This document shows positions 29,415 to 38,452 of a stretch of DNA of 64,000 nt, piece after piece (the stretch's first letter is position 1; every line of letters starts with the position of its first letter). Made by a program: the position numbers and the translations under genes. The stretch spans positions 496,001 to 560,000 of the forward strand of contig NZ_PYFP01000001.1 in assembly GCF_003056055.1 (NCBI RefSeq), in the 5' to 3' direction. The notes under the pieces are model-generated. The model saw only the letters and a program-made list of their open reading frames with translations. It was not told where the DNA came from and searched no databases. The stretch is from Glaciimonas sp. PCH181. Lineage in GTDB: Bacteria; Pseudomonadota; Gammaproteobacteria; Burkholderiales; Burkholderiaceae_D.

Positions 29415-29676
29415 GATTTCTAATGTAATTATGTGAAGCTAGTGGCGGATTATTGCGCAATGCAGGCAACAAAATGGGGGACACGAACATGTGTATGCGC
29501 GTGATTATCCCTTAACGAGGCAATTTTAGGAGGAAAGCAGAGGGCTGAATCAGCTTGATTGTCTTGAAATAGGTCAAAAACGCATCTATTTTGCATTCTG
29601 AGCAGAGCTTTCATTTTCTTTTGAGTAATGCAGTGCTAGAATTTTCGCTCTATCAACCTATAGAGTGAGTCACCAA

Positions 29677-29967
29677 ATGAATAAAAATGAATTGATTGAC
29701 AGTATTGCAGGAGATTGTGAGCTCTCAAAAGCAGCCGCCAAACGCGCTGTGGACTCTTTGATTGCCAACGTTATCAAAGCGGTAAAGAAGGGCGACTCTG
29801 TACAGTTGATCGGTTTCGGTACATTCGGCAGCGGCAAGCGCGCCGCCCGCACAGGCCGTAATCCACGTACCGGCGAAGCGATCAAAATCAAAGCCGCGAC
29901 TACCGTCAAATTTACTGCCGGTAAAGCATTTAAAGATGCGGTTAACGGTGCTAAAAAGAAGAAATAA
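29677..29967 (+). CDS. hupB: HU-family nucleoid protein
   Basis: 96-aa DNA-bending protein. It starts [20 protein letters not shown] and carries the HU signature [18 protein letters not shown] with the DNA-intercalating proline region ([10 protein letters not shown]), ending in a Lys-rich tail. A GTG twelve bases upstream is an unlikely start. Its own terminator is now separated from it by an inserted IS element (see 29997-31347). Confidence 0.93.
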   Translation: MNKNELIDSIAGDCELSKAAAKRAVDSLIANVIKAVKKGDSVQLIGFGTFGSGKRAARTGRNPRTGEAIKIKAATTVKFTAGKAFKDAVNGAKKKK

Positions 29968-29988
29968 TATTTTCGCGCTTGAGCAATA

Positions 29989-29996
29989 AAAAAATG
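29989..29996. repeat. Target-site duplication, left copy
   Basis: aaaaaatg, identical to 31348-31355 on the other side of the IS element; 8 bp is the usual size for IS256-family insertions. Confidence 0.85.
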
Positions 29997-31347
29997 GAGG
30001 GTGTGCCGGATTTTGTGTAAACGGAATTTTGTTTAAATCGGTGTCATCCGTTCTTCAAACTGGATTGTGAAGCGGTTGAGTGCCCCTTTCCAGTCCCGTA
30101 ATGGCATCGTCCATTTCTTGCTGATGTTGTTGAGCGCCAGATAAAAAAGTTTGCTGACGGCCTCATCAGTGGGAAATGAACTGCGGGTTTTGATGATTTT
30201 GCGCAGACTCATATTAATCGATTCGATGGCGTTGGTGGTGTAAATGACCTTGCGGATTTCAGGTGGGTAGTCGAAGAACGGCGTAATCCGCGCCCAGTTA
30301 CGGCGCCATGACAAACTGATCGCCTGGTAGTCCTTATCCCATTTGGATTCAAATTCGGTGAGCATGATGTCGGCCTCATCGATGGTCGCTGCGGTGTAAA
30401 TACGCTTGAGATCGGCAGCGACTTCCTTGCGCATTTTCCAGGAGACGAAATTCAAACTGTTGCGCACCATATGCACAATGCATAATTGAACGGTCGCCTT
30501 CGGATACACCACTTCGATGGCTTCAGGGAAACCTTTTAATCCATCGACACACGCAATAAAAATATCCTGCACGCCGCGATTCTTCAGTTCCGTCACGACA
30601 CTAAGCCAGAACTTGGCACCTTCCGTCTGCGCAATCCACAGTCCCAGAACTTCCTTGTTGCCTTCTCTATTCACGCCGATGGCAAGGTAGACGGCCTTGG
30701 TACGTACCGTGCCGGTGTCGCGCACTTTGACGTGAATACAGTCGAGATACAGAATCGGATACAAGGCATCGAGCGGTCTGGCCTGCCAGATCTTGACCTC
30801 TTCGCTTACCGCATCGGTCACTGACGAGATCAGACTGGGCGATACTTCGGCACCATAAATTTCTTCCAGGTGGCTCTGAATCTCTCTGACCGTCAGACCA
30901 CGGGCGTAAAGCGAGATGATCTTGTCGTCAAAGCCAGTCCATCGGGTCTGATGCTTGCTGACGATTTGCGGGGCAAAGGCACCTTGGCGGTCCCGGGGAA
31001 TATCCAGGGAGAGCGCACCAAAATCGCCTTTGAGCGTCTTGAGGCTGTGACCATTACGGGTGTTGGACGTGTCGTTCGTGACTGAACTACTTTTGTCGTG
31101 ACCCAGATGATCAGTCATTTCGACTTCCAAAGCACGTTCAACGAGCATCTTGGTGAGCTGTTTGAGCAAACCGTTTTCGCCAATCAGGTCTTCAGGTTTC
31201 TTGTAATTGGCAAGCAGGCTATCCGCCAGCTTCACCAGTTCAGGATCGGGCTTAACCCGCTCGCTTCGTTTTATGTAGGCCATTTTTTTCCTCTATGGTG
31301 GCAGTGTCCTGCCAAATGACCGTTTACACAAAGCTTAATACACCCTC
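29997..31347 (-). mobile_element. IS256-family insertion sequence (1351 bp), complete
   Basis: Bounded by 28-bp imperfect terminal inverted repeats (29997-30024 and 31320-31347: gaggqgtgt-type outer 8 bp, written gagggtgt, and inner tttgtgtaaacgg are identical in both, with seven mismatches between them) and by 8-bp direct repeats of the target. It contains one intact transposase gene reading toward the HU gene. The conserved ends and clean duplication suggest a recent insertion. Confidence 0.93.
30033..31283 (-). CDS. IS256-family (mutator-type) transposase
   Basis: 416-aa DDE transposase. The catalytic triad is D181 (YLDCIHVKV), D247 (ACVDGLKGF) and E354 (NAIESIN), with the family's CIVHMVRNS motif between the last two. 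It is full-length without frameshift, so probably active. It fills nearly the whole element. Confidence 0.95.
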   Translation of the reverse strand: MAYIKRSERVKPDPELVKLADSLLANYKKPEDLIGENGLLKQLTKMLVERALEVEMTDHLGHDKSSSVTNDTSNTRNGHSLKTLKGDFGALSLDIPRDRQGAFAPQIVSKHQTRWTGFDDKIISLYARGLTVREIQSHLEEIYGAEVSPSLISSVTDAVSEEVKIWQARPLDALYPILYLDCIHVKVRDTGTVRTKAVYLAIGVNREGNKEVLGLWIAQTEGAKFWLSVVTELKNRGVQDIFIACVDGLKGFPEAIEVVYPKATVQLCIVHMVRNSLNFVSWKMRKEVAADLKRIYTAATIDEADIMLTEFESKWDKDYQAISLSWRRNWARITPFFDYPPEIRKVIYTTNAIESINMSLRKIIKTRSSFPTDEAVSKLFYLALNNISKKWTMPLRDWKGALNRFTIQFEERMTPI

Positions 31348-31378
31348 AAAAAATGGCGAACTTCGGTTCGCCATTTTT
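31348..31378 (+). terminator. Displaced terminator of the HU gene
   Basis: Stem aaaaatggcgaac / gttcgccattttt around a TTCG tetraloop (31362-31365), followed by T/A. The first 8 bp are the right copy of the target duplication. Joining 29988 to the right flank restores this hairpin 20-odd bp after the HU stop codon, so the IS entered the upstream foot of the HU terminator. Confidence 0.85.
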
Positions 31379-31416
31379 ATGTCTGCATCCTGGTATTCCT
31401 ACATTCAGCGATTAGC

Positions 31417-32271
31417 TCAGATGCTTAAACTTGAGATGATGTCGTCGGCCAGATAATTGATCGGCGGCGAGTTACTTTTGCTGCTTCTGACCAGCACAAT
31501 GTCAAGCGGTGCAATGGCTGTAAATCCGTCCTCTATACCGAGCCTCTTCAAATGCGCCGGTATGCTGCAATTGGCTAATGCGGCCACCGCCAAACCGGCA
31601 TCTACCATTGCCAGAATACCCGCCAGACTGGTGCTGCTAAATGTTGTGCTGACAGATTGATTACCGCTGGCAAGCGCTGCCAGCACGTTGTTACGGGCCA
31701 CCGAACCGACTTCATACAGTGCAACAGGCAAGGGCGATTTATGCCATACCCCATGCTTGGCGGAGGCGACCCACGTCATCGGTTCGCGCCGTATCAGCGT
31801 GCCGTTCAAGCCTTCACTTTTGGTTACGAACGCAAGATCGACGCTGCCTTTTTTTATCATCGGTGCCAGCAGGGTGCTTTGCGCACATATGAGCTCTATT
31901 TCCACACGCGGAAACATGGTGGAAAACCGCTCTAATAACGGCGTCAAAAGCGATGACATATAGTCGTCCGGCGCGCCTAACACGACGCGTCCTTCCAGTT
32001 TTTGGGTCAGGAGGGCGGCGATGGCTTCATTTTCGATTTGCAACATCCTGCGCGCAAACGGCAGCAATGTTTCTCCGGCGATGGTTAGTGTGATGCGCCG
32101 GGTATGCCGCACGAACAGTTTTTGGCCTAGCGTCTGTTCTAGCTTCATTATTTGCATGCTGACCGCAGATTGCGAGCGATTGACCGCCTCGGATGCCGCA
32201 ATAAAACTGGCATGTTCAGCGGCGGCAACGAACGTTCGCAATTGCCCCATATTGAGTTCGGGAAGTGTCAT
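31417..32271 (-). CDS. LysR-family regulator, divergent from an EamA exporter
   Basis: 284 aa. N-terminal helix-turn-helix (LRTFVAAAEHASFIAASEAV, then RSQSAVSMQIMKLE) and LysR substrate-binding domain. It is divergent from the EamA transporter gene with a 108-bp shared region containing a dyad, the usual layout for a LysR activator of its neighbour. Confidence 0.88.
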   Translation of the reverse strand: MTLPELNMGQLRTFVAAAEHASFIAASEAVNRSQSAVSMQIMKLEQTLGQKLFVRHTRRITLTIAGETLLPFARRMLQIENEAIAALLTQKLEGRVVLGAPDDYMSSLLTPLLERFSTMFPRVEIELICAQSTLLAPMIKKGSVDLAFVTKSEGLNGTLIRREPMTWVASAKHGVWHKSPLPVALYEVGSVARNNVLAALASGNQSVSTTFSSTSLAGILAMVDAGLAVAALANCSIPAHLKRLGIEDGFTAIAPLDIVLVRSSKSNSPPINYLADDIISSLSI

Positions 32272-32280
32272 GGTTCAATA

Positions 32281-32312
32281 AATCGAATGAATAAGGTAAA
32301 TTTTATTCGATT
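32281..32312. promoter_or_regulatory. Candidate LysR operator
   Basis: Inverted repeat aatcgaat - 16 bp - attcgatt in the short region between the divergent lysR and eamA genes, 10 bp from the lysR start codon. Position fits a regulator binding site; binding is inferred. Confidence 0.4.
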
Positions 32313-32379
32313 GTACAATTTATTGACTAGTCGCATCATGCTTGGTCTATCGCTGTTTTTTCCTCTGTAAAGTGTGTTC

Positions 32380-33273
32380 ATGCCGCAATTTTCTGAATCA
32401 ATCCCCGTTTCAACAACGACGCAAGCGCCGAGTAAAGCGCTGCCCATCATTTGCTTGCTGATCGCGATGGCCTCATTGCAAGGCGGCGCGGCGTTGGCCA
32501 AAAGCTTATTTTCTGAGATCGGCGCAGAAGGCGTCACGGCGCTGCGTATCGGGTTCGCTGCGATTTTTTTATGTGTGATCTATCGCCCTTGGCGGAGACC
32601 TTTGCATCTGATCGTCTGGCGTCCGATACTAGTTTATGGGACAGCGTTAGGGTGCATGAATCTGGCGTTTTATATGTCTTTAAAAACGATTCCCTTAGGT
32701 CCGGCAGTGGCTATCGAATTTAGCGGACCGTTGGCTGTCGCGATTTTTTACTCCCGTCGCCCAGCTGATTTGATATGGCTTGCGCTGGCGATTTTTGGCC
32801 TGTATTTGTTGCTGCCATTCGGTCAGCTATCGGCGGGGCTGGATATCACCGGGGTCTTGCTGGCATTGTTCGCGGGTGTTTGCTGGGCAGTTTATATCGT
32901 CGCAGGAAAGAAGGCGGGCGATGCAAACGGTCGGATGAGCGTGCCACTTGGCTCACTGGTCGCAGCAATGTTCATCTTCCCAATCGGATTGATTCATGCT
33001 GGAACCGGACTATTCTCGTTGGCGATTCTGCCAACCGCGCTGTTAGTCGGAATTTTTTCATCGACTCTGCCGTACAGCCTTGAAATGGTGGCGTTAACTA
33101 AACTGCCATCAAAAACCTTCAGCACATTTATGAGCCTGGAGCCTGCATTGGGTGCTGTGTGTGGTTATTTGTTTTTAAAAGAAGGATTGACGACCTCGCA
33201 GGGCATTGCAGTGCTGTGTATTATCGTCAGCTCGATTGGGATTACGAGCGCAATTGGTAAAGATCGCTCGTAA
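32380..33273 (+). CDS. EamA-family exporter (RhtA-like)
   Basis: 297 aa, about ten membrane helices in two EamA repeats. FSGPLAVAI and TFSTFMSLEPALGAVCGYLF are characteristic of RhtA-type threonine/homoserine exporters, so amino-acid export is likely. I use the ATG at 32380 (a GTG lies two codons upstream). The 3' end is followed immediately by a decayed hicB gene on the opposite strand. Confidence 0.85.
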   Translation: MPQFSESIPVSTTTQAPSKALPIICLLIAMASLQGGAALAKSLFSEIGAEGVTALRIGFAAIFLCVIYRPWRRPLHLIVWRPILVYGTALGCMNLAFYMSLKTIPLGPAVAIEFSGPLAVAIFYSRRPADLIWLALAIFGLYLLLPFGQLSAGLDITGVLLALFAGVCWAVYIVAGKKAGDANGRMSVPLGSLVAAMFIFPIGLIHAGTGLFSLAILPTALLVGIFSSTLPYSLEMVALTKLPSKTFSTFMSLEPALGAVCGYLFLKEGLTTSQGIAVLCIIVSSIGITSAIGKDRS

Positions 33274-33296
33274 GTTTTGATATCTGACGTGGGGTG

Positions 33297-33524
33297 TCAG
33301 GGAGTTTTTCCCGAAAAATTTTTGCGTGGCTCAATGCCTTTAGCTGCGCATGTTTTAAGAAACACTTGCAAAGAAATAGCCCCTTCATGGCGCAGGCCTT
33401 TTACGTCGCCAGCGTAAAAATCCGCGCCGCCGTTAAGGCCAATAAATTCGCCGCGAAACAAATCCAGTTCAGAGTCGAAGACAGTAACGGCTTGATGACC
33501 GTCGATATTCATGGTGTTAATCAT
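33297..33524 (-). pseudogene. hicB: hicB antitoxin remnant, C-terminally truncated
   Basis: 75 aa matching the N-terminal HicB partial-RNase-H fold: INTMNIDGHQAVTVFDSE, GEFIGLNGGADFYAGD, LRHEGAISLQVFLKTC and AKGIEPRKNFSGK. A stop follows directly, before the C-terminal DNA-binding domain that full HicB antitoxins carry. The truncation point lies next to the end of the EamA gene, so a deletion at that junction removed the rest. Its ATG overlaps the stop of the hicA-like frame as in intact hicAB operons. Confidence 0.65.
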
Positions 33525-33677
33525 GGTGTCACTTCATTTTCATCAAGCCATTTTCTGATTGATGCAATCGTACCTTTATCAACGTCAGATGAAGGAAGAG
33601 GGCGGCGCATCACTTTGACCTGCAAAAAGAACAATTGCTACCCGAGACCCTTTAGCCTCAGAAGGTTCAGCATTCAT
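33521..33677 (-). pseudogene. hicA: hicA toxin remnant, frameshifted
   Basis: Two reading frames together give a HicA-like C-terminal half: EAKGSRVAIVLF in the first frame (from 33677), then VKVMRRPLPSSDVDKGTIAS and IRKWLDENEVTP in the second, ending in a stop that overlaps the hicB start. The frame switch falls at a T-run (cttttt). The N-terminal half could not be followed with confidence. The plus-strand open frame over this region is a shadow. Confidence 0.5.
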
Positions 33678-33818
33678 CGCTTATATAGGGTGGGAAGCGC
33701 CGTGTGTACCAGCGTATCCAATGGGGAGTGAAATACGGTCCAGCATTATGCGGGAATATCTGCATTAATCTCAAAACGTTGCGCTGCATCGCCCTATATG
33801 GCTTCGCATGCTGCCTCC

Positions 33819-34973
33819 TCAATCCAGCGTGCGTCGATAAAAACGCACCGCAACAACCATCACCAGAACGGTAAATAGCATGAGTGGCCAGATGCTGGGC
33901 CACAGATCTACCAAGCCATTTCCTTTTAGCAAAATGCCACGTATCAAACGGTTGAAGTACGTCAGTGGCAGCAGGTTGCCGATGAACTGCGCCCACTTTG
34001 GCATGCCTTGAAAAGGAAACATAAAGCCCGATAGCAGTATGTTGGGAAGGAAATAGAACATTGTCAGTTGCATCGCCTGCAACTGATTTTGCGCAAGGGA
34101 CGAGAGTGTGATGCCGACGGTCAGGCTGGCGGCAATAAATAGCAGTGCGGCGAGGTAAATCGCGATCAGACTACCGGCGAACGGTATATGAAACATAAAG
34201 TGCGCGCCCAACAAAATAATCGTGGCTTGCAACAGTCCAATCGCGATGTAAGGCATGATTTTGCCGGTGATGACCTCGATCGGCGTAACCGGCGTGGCCA
34301 GCAGATTTTCCATCGTGCCGCGCTCCCGTTCACGGGTCATGGCAAGCCCGGTCATCATGACCAGCGTCATTGACAGGACGACGCCCATCAGTCCCGGCAC
34401 GACGTTGTATTGGCTGATGCCTTCTGGGTTATATAGCCGGTGTACTTGCACGTCGAAGGCAGGGTTGCCGCTGCTGAATTTTGCCAGCGCACCTTTCAAG
34501 TCCTTGTCGCTGACCGATTGCACTAAGGCCGGTAACGCTGCCAATGCTAAGGAGGTGGCTGTGGGGTCGGTTGCATCGGCCTCGACTAATAAGGCCGGGC
34601 GCTCCCCGCGTAACAGATCACGTGAGAAATTGGCGGGGATGTTCAGGACGAACAGCACTTTTCCCTGCGCCAGCGCGGTGCGACCAGCTTCTTCGTTTGG
34701 CAGTTCGCTGACGATGTCGAAATAATCGGATGCTTTCATCGCGGCGATGAAAGTACGCGTGAATTCGCTATGATCTGCGGCGATGACGGCGGTCGGCATG
34801 TGCTTGGGATCGCTATTGATTGCGTAGCCGAATAACAGCATTTGCATGATCGGAATCACCGTAATCATGCGCAAAGTAACGGGGTCTCGCATGAGTTGTA
34901 AAAACTCTTTACGTACGATGCTCCACCACCGAGATAACGAGAAACTGCTGATGCTGCGTCTGGCTCGCATCAT
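33819..34973 (-). CDS. ABC-2 type efflux permease
   Basis: 384 aa. One N-terminal helix (LRMITVIPIMQMLLFGYAI) precedes a large periplasmic domain, then five C-terminal helices with the family motif RERERGTMENLLATPV. It is last in a HlyD-ATPase-permease operon with ATGA overlaps, like the YbhGFSR or YhiI-RbbA-YhhJ type of multidrug exporter. No second permease gene follows, so it may homodimerise. Confidence 0.88.
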   Translation of the reverse strand: MMRARRSISSFSLSRWWSIVRKEFLQLMRDPVTLRMITVIPIMQMLLFGYAINSDPKHMPTAVIAADHSEFTRTFIAAMKASDYFDIVSELPNEEAGRTALAQGKVLFVLNIPANFSRDLLRGERPALLVEADATDPTATSLALAALPALVQSVSDKDLKGALAKFSSGNPAFDVQVHRLYNPEGISQYNVVPGLMGVVLSMTLVMMTGLAMTRERERGTMENLLATPVTPIEVITGKIMPYIAIGLLQATIILLGAHFMFHIPFAGSLIAIYLAALLFIAASLTVGITLSSLAQNQLQAMQLTMFYFLPNILLSGFMFPFQGMPKWAQFIGNLLPLTYFNRLIRGILLKGNGLVDLWPSIWPLMLFTVLVMVVAVRFYRRTLD

Positions 34974-35947
34974 GCTGTGCCTCCGAAATTGTCGGTGGAA
35001 TGCTTCATCATGTAGATGAACACGTCTTCTAAACTAGTCGCGATAGGTTCCATGCGCAGGTCCTGCCCCTGCGTCAGCCGACGCAGCGTATTTTCGAGTT
35101 GCGCACCGTCTTTGCCGCAGACATGCAAAGACGTGCCGAATGCGACCGTCTGATCGACGCCGGGTTGGTCGCGTAATTTTTGCGAGAGTGCGACCAGATT
35201 GGTGCCGTGCACAGTCCATGTGCTGAGATGCTGCGCTGCGACAATCTCTGCGGCGGTGCCTTGCACTAACAATTGGCCGTAGGCGAGGTAAGCCAGTTTG
35301 TGGCAGCGCTCAGCTTCATCCATGTAATGCGTGCTGACCAGAACGCTGATACCTTGCGCTGCCAGCGTATGTAATTCTTCCCAAAAATCGCGCCGTGCGC
35401 TGGGATCGACCCCGGCGGTAGGTTCGTCTAGCAGTAACAGTTGCGGCTCATGCAGCATGCAGGCGGCCAGCGCCAGTCGTTGTTTCCAGCCACCCGAGAG
35501 CGAGCCTGCCAGTTGTTTGGCGCGGCTGGTCAGGCCAAGTTTCTCCAATGAGCGATCAACCGCTTCTTTGCGGTTTTTCATGGCATATACGCGGGCGACA
35601 AAATCCAGATTTTCTCGGATACTCAGATCGTCCCAATAAGAGAATTTCTGCGTCATATAGCCAACGCGCTGCTTGATCTGAGCACTTTCACGAATGATGT
35701 CAAAGCCAAGGCATGCACCGCGCCCAGAGTCGGGCGTCAGCAAACCGCACATCATCCGAATCGTGGTGGTTTTGCCACTGCCGTTTGGGCCAAGAAAGCC
35801 AAAAATTTCGCCCGGTCGAACTTGCAACGAAAGATCTTTTACAACGTGTTTATCACCGAAATGTTTATTAATGCGATCAACATCGATCACTAAATCAGCG
35901 TTGGCATTTTTGTTTTGCGCTTCTGCGTCGCCGCTGGCGGCGCTCAT
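34970..35947 (-). CDS. ABC transporter ATP-binding protein of the ABC-2 exporter
   Basis: 325 aa. Walker A GPNGSGKTTT, signature LSGGWKQRLALAACML, Walker B LLLLDEPTAGVDP, and a C-terminal extension ending MEPIATSLEDVFIYMM typical of drug-export DrrA-like ATPases. Start and stop overlap the neighbouring genes by 4 bp each, so translation is coupled. Confidence 0.93.
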   Translation of the reverse strand: MSAASGDAEAQNKNANADLVIDVDRINKHFGDKHVVKDLSLQVRPGEIFGFLGPNGSGKTTTIRMMCGLLTPDSGRGACLGFDIIRESAQIKQRVGYMTQKFSYWDDLSIRENLDFVARVYAMKNRKEAVDRSLEKLGLTSRAKQLAGSLSGGWKQRLALAACMLHEPQLLLLDEPTAGVDPSARRDFWEELHTLAAQGISVLVSTHYMDEAERCHKLAYLAYGQLLVQGTAAEIVAAQHLSTWTVHGTNLVALSQKLRDQPGVDQTVAFGTSLHVCGKDGAQLENTLRRLTQGQDLRMEPIATSLEDVFIYMMKHSTDNFGGTA

Positions 35948-36945
35948 GGCAGGCTCACTTCCAGCGGTTGCCCGGGATGTAGTTTGGGCGCGTCCGTCAT
36001 CGAGGGGTGGGCTTCGATCATGTAAACCAGTTTGGCGCGCGATTCATTGCTATAGATAATCGACGGGGTGAATTCGGCATCGGTGGCGATGTAGGAGATG
36101 GACGCTGGCAAATCAGCTGGGCAGCCATCGCAATACAGTGTGACGGTTTGATTAAGCTTCAGTTTGCCGAGTACCGGTTCCGGTACAAAAAAGCGTATTT
36201 TGACGTTTTCTGGCGGCAGCATGCGTACTACCGGATTACCGGCAGCGACCCATTCGCCTTCGCGATACAGTGTGTCGAAGACTAATCCTGTACGGGTTGC
36301 GCTGACTGTTTTCTGGTCTAGACGCCATTCGGCCTGTGCCAGCGCTGCTTGCGAGGCGGCGACCTGTTCTTGCTGGGCGCGGATTTGCGCGTCGCGGTTA
36401 GGCAGGCGGTCGACTGCTAACTGGCTTTGCCACTGACGGACTTGCGCTGCGGTGGTTTCTGCGGTCGCGCGCGAATCATCGAGTTGTTGTTTGGCGATGC
36501 CGCCTACTTGGAACTGGCTTTCGTCACGCGCCAATTGCACCTGCGCTTTTTTTGCCATCGCCTGCGCTTGCAATAATTGGGCTTGGGTGACGCTGATTTC
36601 TTGAGGACGTTTGCCGCTTTGGATATCGGTCAGTTGCGCCTCGGCTGATTGTAGTTGGCGCAGCGCTTGCTGTCGTGCCGCTGTTTCATCACCGGACTCA
36701 AGCGCGAACAGGGCGGCACCAACGCTTACTTGCTGGCCGCGTGCAACCGATAAACGATCGAGTCGGCCGGATTGCGATGCAGAAATGGTGACGTATTCAC
36801 CTTCCACGTAGCCTTGCCAGACATTCTCGCGTGGTTTTGAGCAGGCTGCCAGCAACAGCGAACTCGACATCATTATCAGCGTAAGTATCTTGGTAGCGAC
36901 ATTAAGCACCGGGTCTTGATCCGATTTGGCAGAGCGTAGTTGCAT
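35944..36945 (-). CDS. HlyD-family periplasmic adaptor (lipoprotein)
   Basis: 333 aa. A hydrophobic N-terminal segment ends in LLLAACSKP, a lipobox with Cys35. It is followed by the lipoyl half-motif GRLDRLSVARGQQVSVGAAL, a long coiled-coil hairpin, the second half-motif and a beta barrel. It links the ABC-2 exporter to an outer-membrane duct, none of which is encoded in this operon. A gggaga site precedes the ATG at 36945, and the first 44 bp overlap the LysR remnant. Confidence 0.88.
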   Translation of the reverse strand: MQLRSAKSDQDPVLNVATKILTLIMMSSSLLLAACSKPRENVWQGYVEGEYVTISASQSGRLDRLSVARGQQVSVGAALFALESGDETAARQQALRQLQSAEAQLTDIQSGKRPQEISVTQAQLLQAQAMAKKAQVQLARDESQFQVGGIAKQQLDDSRATAETTAAQVRQWQSQLAVDRLPNRDAQIRAQQEQVAASQAALAQAEWRLDQKTVSATRTGLVFDTLYREGEWVAAGNPVVRMLPPENVKIRFFVPEPVLGKLKLNQTVTLYCDGCPADLPASISYIATDAEFTPSIIYSNESRAKLVYMIEAHPSMTDAPKLHPGQPLEVSLP

Positions 36946-37195
36946 GAGGATATCTCCCTAGCTCGTCAATAAGCCATTTGCGAAAAGCGCCCACTGCGCG
37001 CCCATAATTTGCATCGGGTAAGACCAGATGATAAGCATAGTCCTCTGGCCAGTCAAAGTCCCAAAGTTTGACTAGTCTGTTGTCAGCGAGGGCGGTCGCT
37101 GTAATTGCTGCCGGGACGAGGCCAACGCCTTGTCCCGCAATAATCGCGGTGACCATCATGCCGCAGTCATCGAATGCCGTTCCATGTGACTCAGG
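36902..37195 (-). pseudogene. LysR-family regulator remnant (C-terminal fragment)
   Basis: An in-frame stop at 37196-37198 closes the fragment at its 5' side. The residues SHGTAFDDCGMMVTAIIAGQ, GVGLVPAAITATALADNRLV, KLWDFDWPEDYAYHLVLPD and VGAFRKWLIDEL match the last third of a GcvA-like LysR effector domain; the helix-turn-helix and most of the effector domain are missing. It once probably sat beside the exporter operon as its regulator or beside the desulfhydrase gene. Confidence 0.7.
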
Positions 37196-37229
37196 TTAGG
37201 CAGGGCGACGGGCAGTGATAAGAATACAT

Positions 37230-38150
37230 TCAATCCGTAAATCCGCGTGCGCCTTGCAGGCCGCCTGTATGAACGGCAACGATACGTTCGTCTGCGCCAA
37301 ATGCGTTCTCTTGCACCATTTTCTTTAAAGCAAAGAACAATTTCCCGGTATAAACCGGTTCTATCGGAATAGCTAATTCGCGGGAAAAATCATGGCAGAA
37401 TTGTTTCAGTTCAGCGGGCGCTTTGCCATAGCCGCCATGATGCGCATCGGTAATCAACGTATAGTTTTTATATGCTGGATATCCGGCTTGTTGCAACAAA
37501 GTCGCAATTTCCTGATGCAAATAGCCCGCATTTTTCAATACGGCGATACCGATGACGCGTCCTTTGCCGCCCATTCCTGCCAATAGCCCCGCCAGCGTTG
37601 CACCAGTGCCACATGCGACCATGACGACGTCCGGAAAAAAAGGGAGTTCAGCGATGACTTCGGCCACGCCGTGCAGTGCTTCGGGCAGGCTTCCGCCTTC
37701 GGGAAACCAGGCATGGTTGATGTCACTCGTATCGACATGACGCCGCCACGCATCGGGGATATCTCTTAAGTCGCGATATTCATCCCGTGTCACCGTTTGA
37801 ATCCGCATGCCAAGTCGGCGGCAGTCGTCCAGCGTTGCGGTATGCATTTCTTGCGGACCGCGCACCAAGCCGTGCGTGGGCCAGCCATAAAGTGCACCTG
37901 CGTGTGCAAGGGCATGCAGATGATTTGACCAAGGGCCGCCCATGGTGGTGAGCGTAATTTTTTGACTGCCATCTCTGTCGGCTTCACGTTGACGTTCACG
38001 CAAGGCTAGCAGAGGGTATTTGAGTTTGCGAAACTTATTTCCTGAAACTGTGGGGTGGAGCAGGTCATCGCGTTTAATCCAAATAGCCTGACCCCAAAAC
38101 GACGACGCTGGAATGTATTGGCAGGGAGATGGCTGACTTGGAAAGTCCAT
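37230..38150 (-). CDS. PLP-dependent D-cysteine desulfhydrase / ACC deaminase family enzyme
   Basis: About 306 aa. IWIKRDDLLHP and SGNKFRKLKYP (PLP lysine K39), TMGGPWSNHLHALA, ACGTGATLAGLLAG and AVHTGGLQGARGF are the conserved blocks of the family. Enzymes of this group deaminate D-cysteine or 1-aminocyclopropane-1-carboxylate; the residues that separate the two activities cannot be judged safely here. Start taken at ATG 38150; an in-frame TTG lies 33 bp upstream. Confidence 0.82.
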   Translation of the reverse strand: MDFPSQPSPCQYIPASSFWGQAIWIKRDDLLHPTVSGNKFRKLKYPLLALRERQREADRDGSQKITLTTMGGPWSNHLHALAHAGALYGWPTHGLVRGPQEMHTATLDDCRRLGMRIQTVTRDEYRDLRDIPDAWRRHVDTSDINHAWFPEGGSLPEALHGVAEVIAELPFFPDVVMVACGTGATLAGLLAGMGGKGRVIGIAVLKNAGYLHQEIATLLQQAGYPAYKNYTLITDAHHGGYGKAPAELKQFCHDFSRELAIPIEPVYTGKLFFALKKMVQENAFGADERIVAVHTGGLQGARGFTD

Positions 38151-38452
38151 AAAAATGGTTGCGCGATGAGAGAAGATAGGCAATTTTATAGTGCAATGAA
38201 AAAGATCGGCAAAAGAAAGCGAATTTAATCTTTCCCAAAAAAAAGTGTCATGGAATAATGTTATTTTTGTTCGTGCTTATGCATATTTTGCAGAGCGTGC
38301 CGCAAAAGAAATGGGTAATATCAAGCCTTGTCGTTACGCATTCTTCAAGATTTTTTAACACTAAGTTCTTGCGCTTAATTGTTGAACGACTGATGTAATC
38401 CAGCGCTTTAGCGATGTCGTATTCGTTTAAAAATAATTAAAAGGTTTGTCTC
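38151..38452. other. AT-rich divergent intergenic region
   Basis: About 300 bp between the divergent desulfhydrase and ChaC genes. It is A/T-rich and presumably carries both promoters; no dyad, terminator or small gene was recognised. Confidence 0.4.

Noticed and set aside
33294..33731. 145-codon plus-strand open frame
   Set aside because: It is the antisense shadow of the hicAB remnant, which gives recognisable protein sequence on the minus strand.
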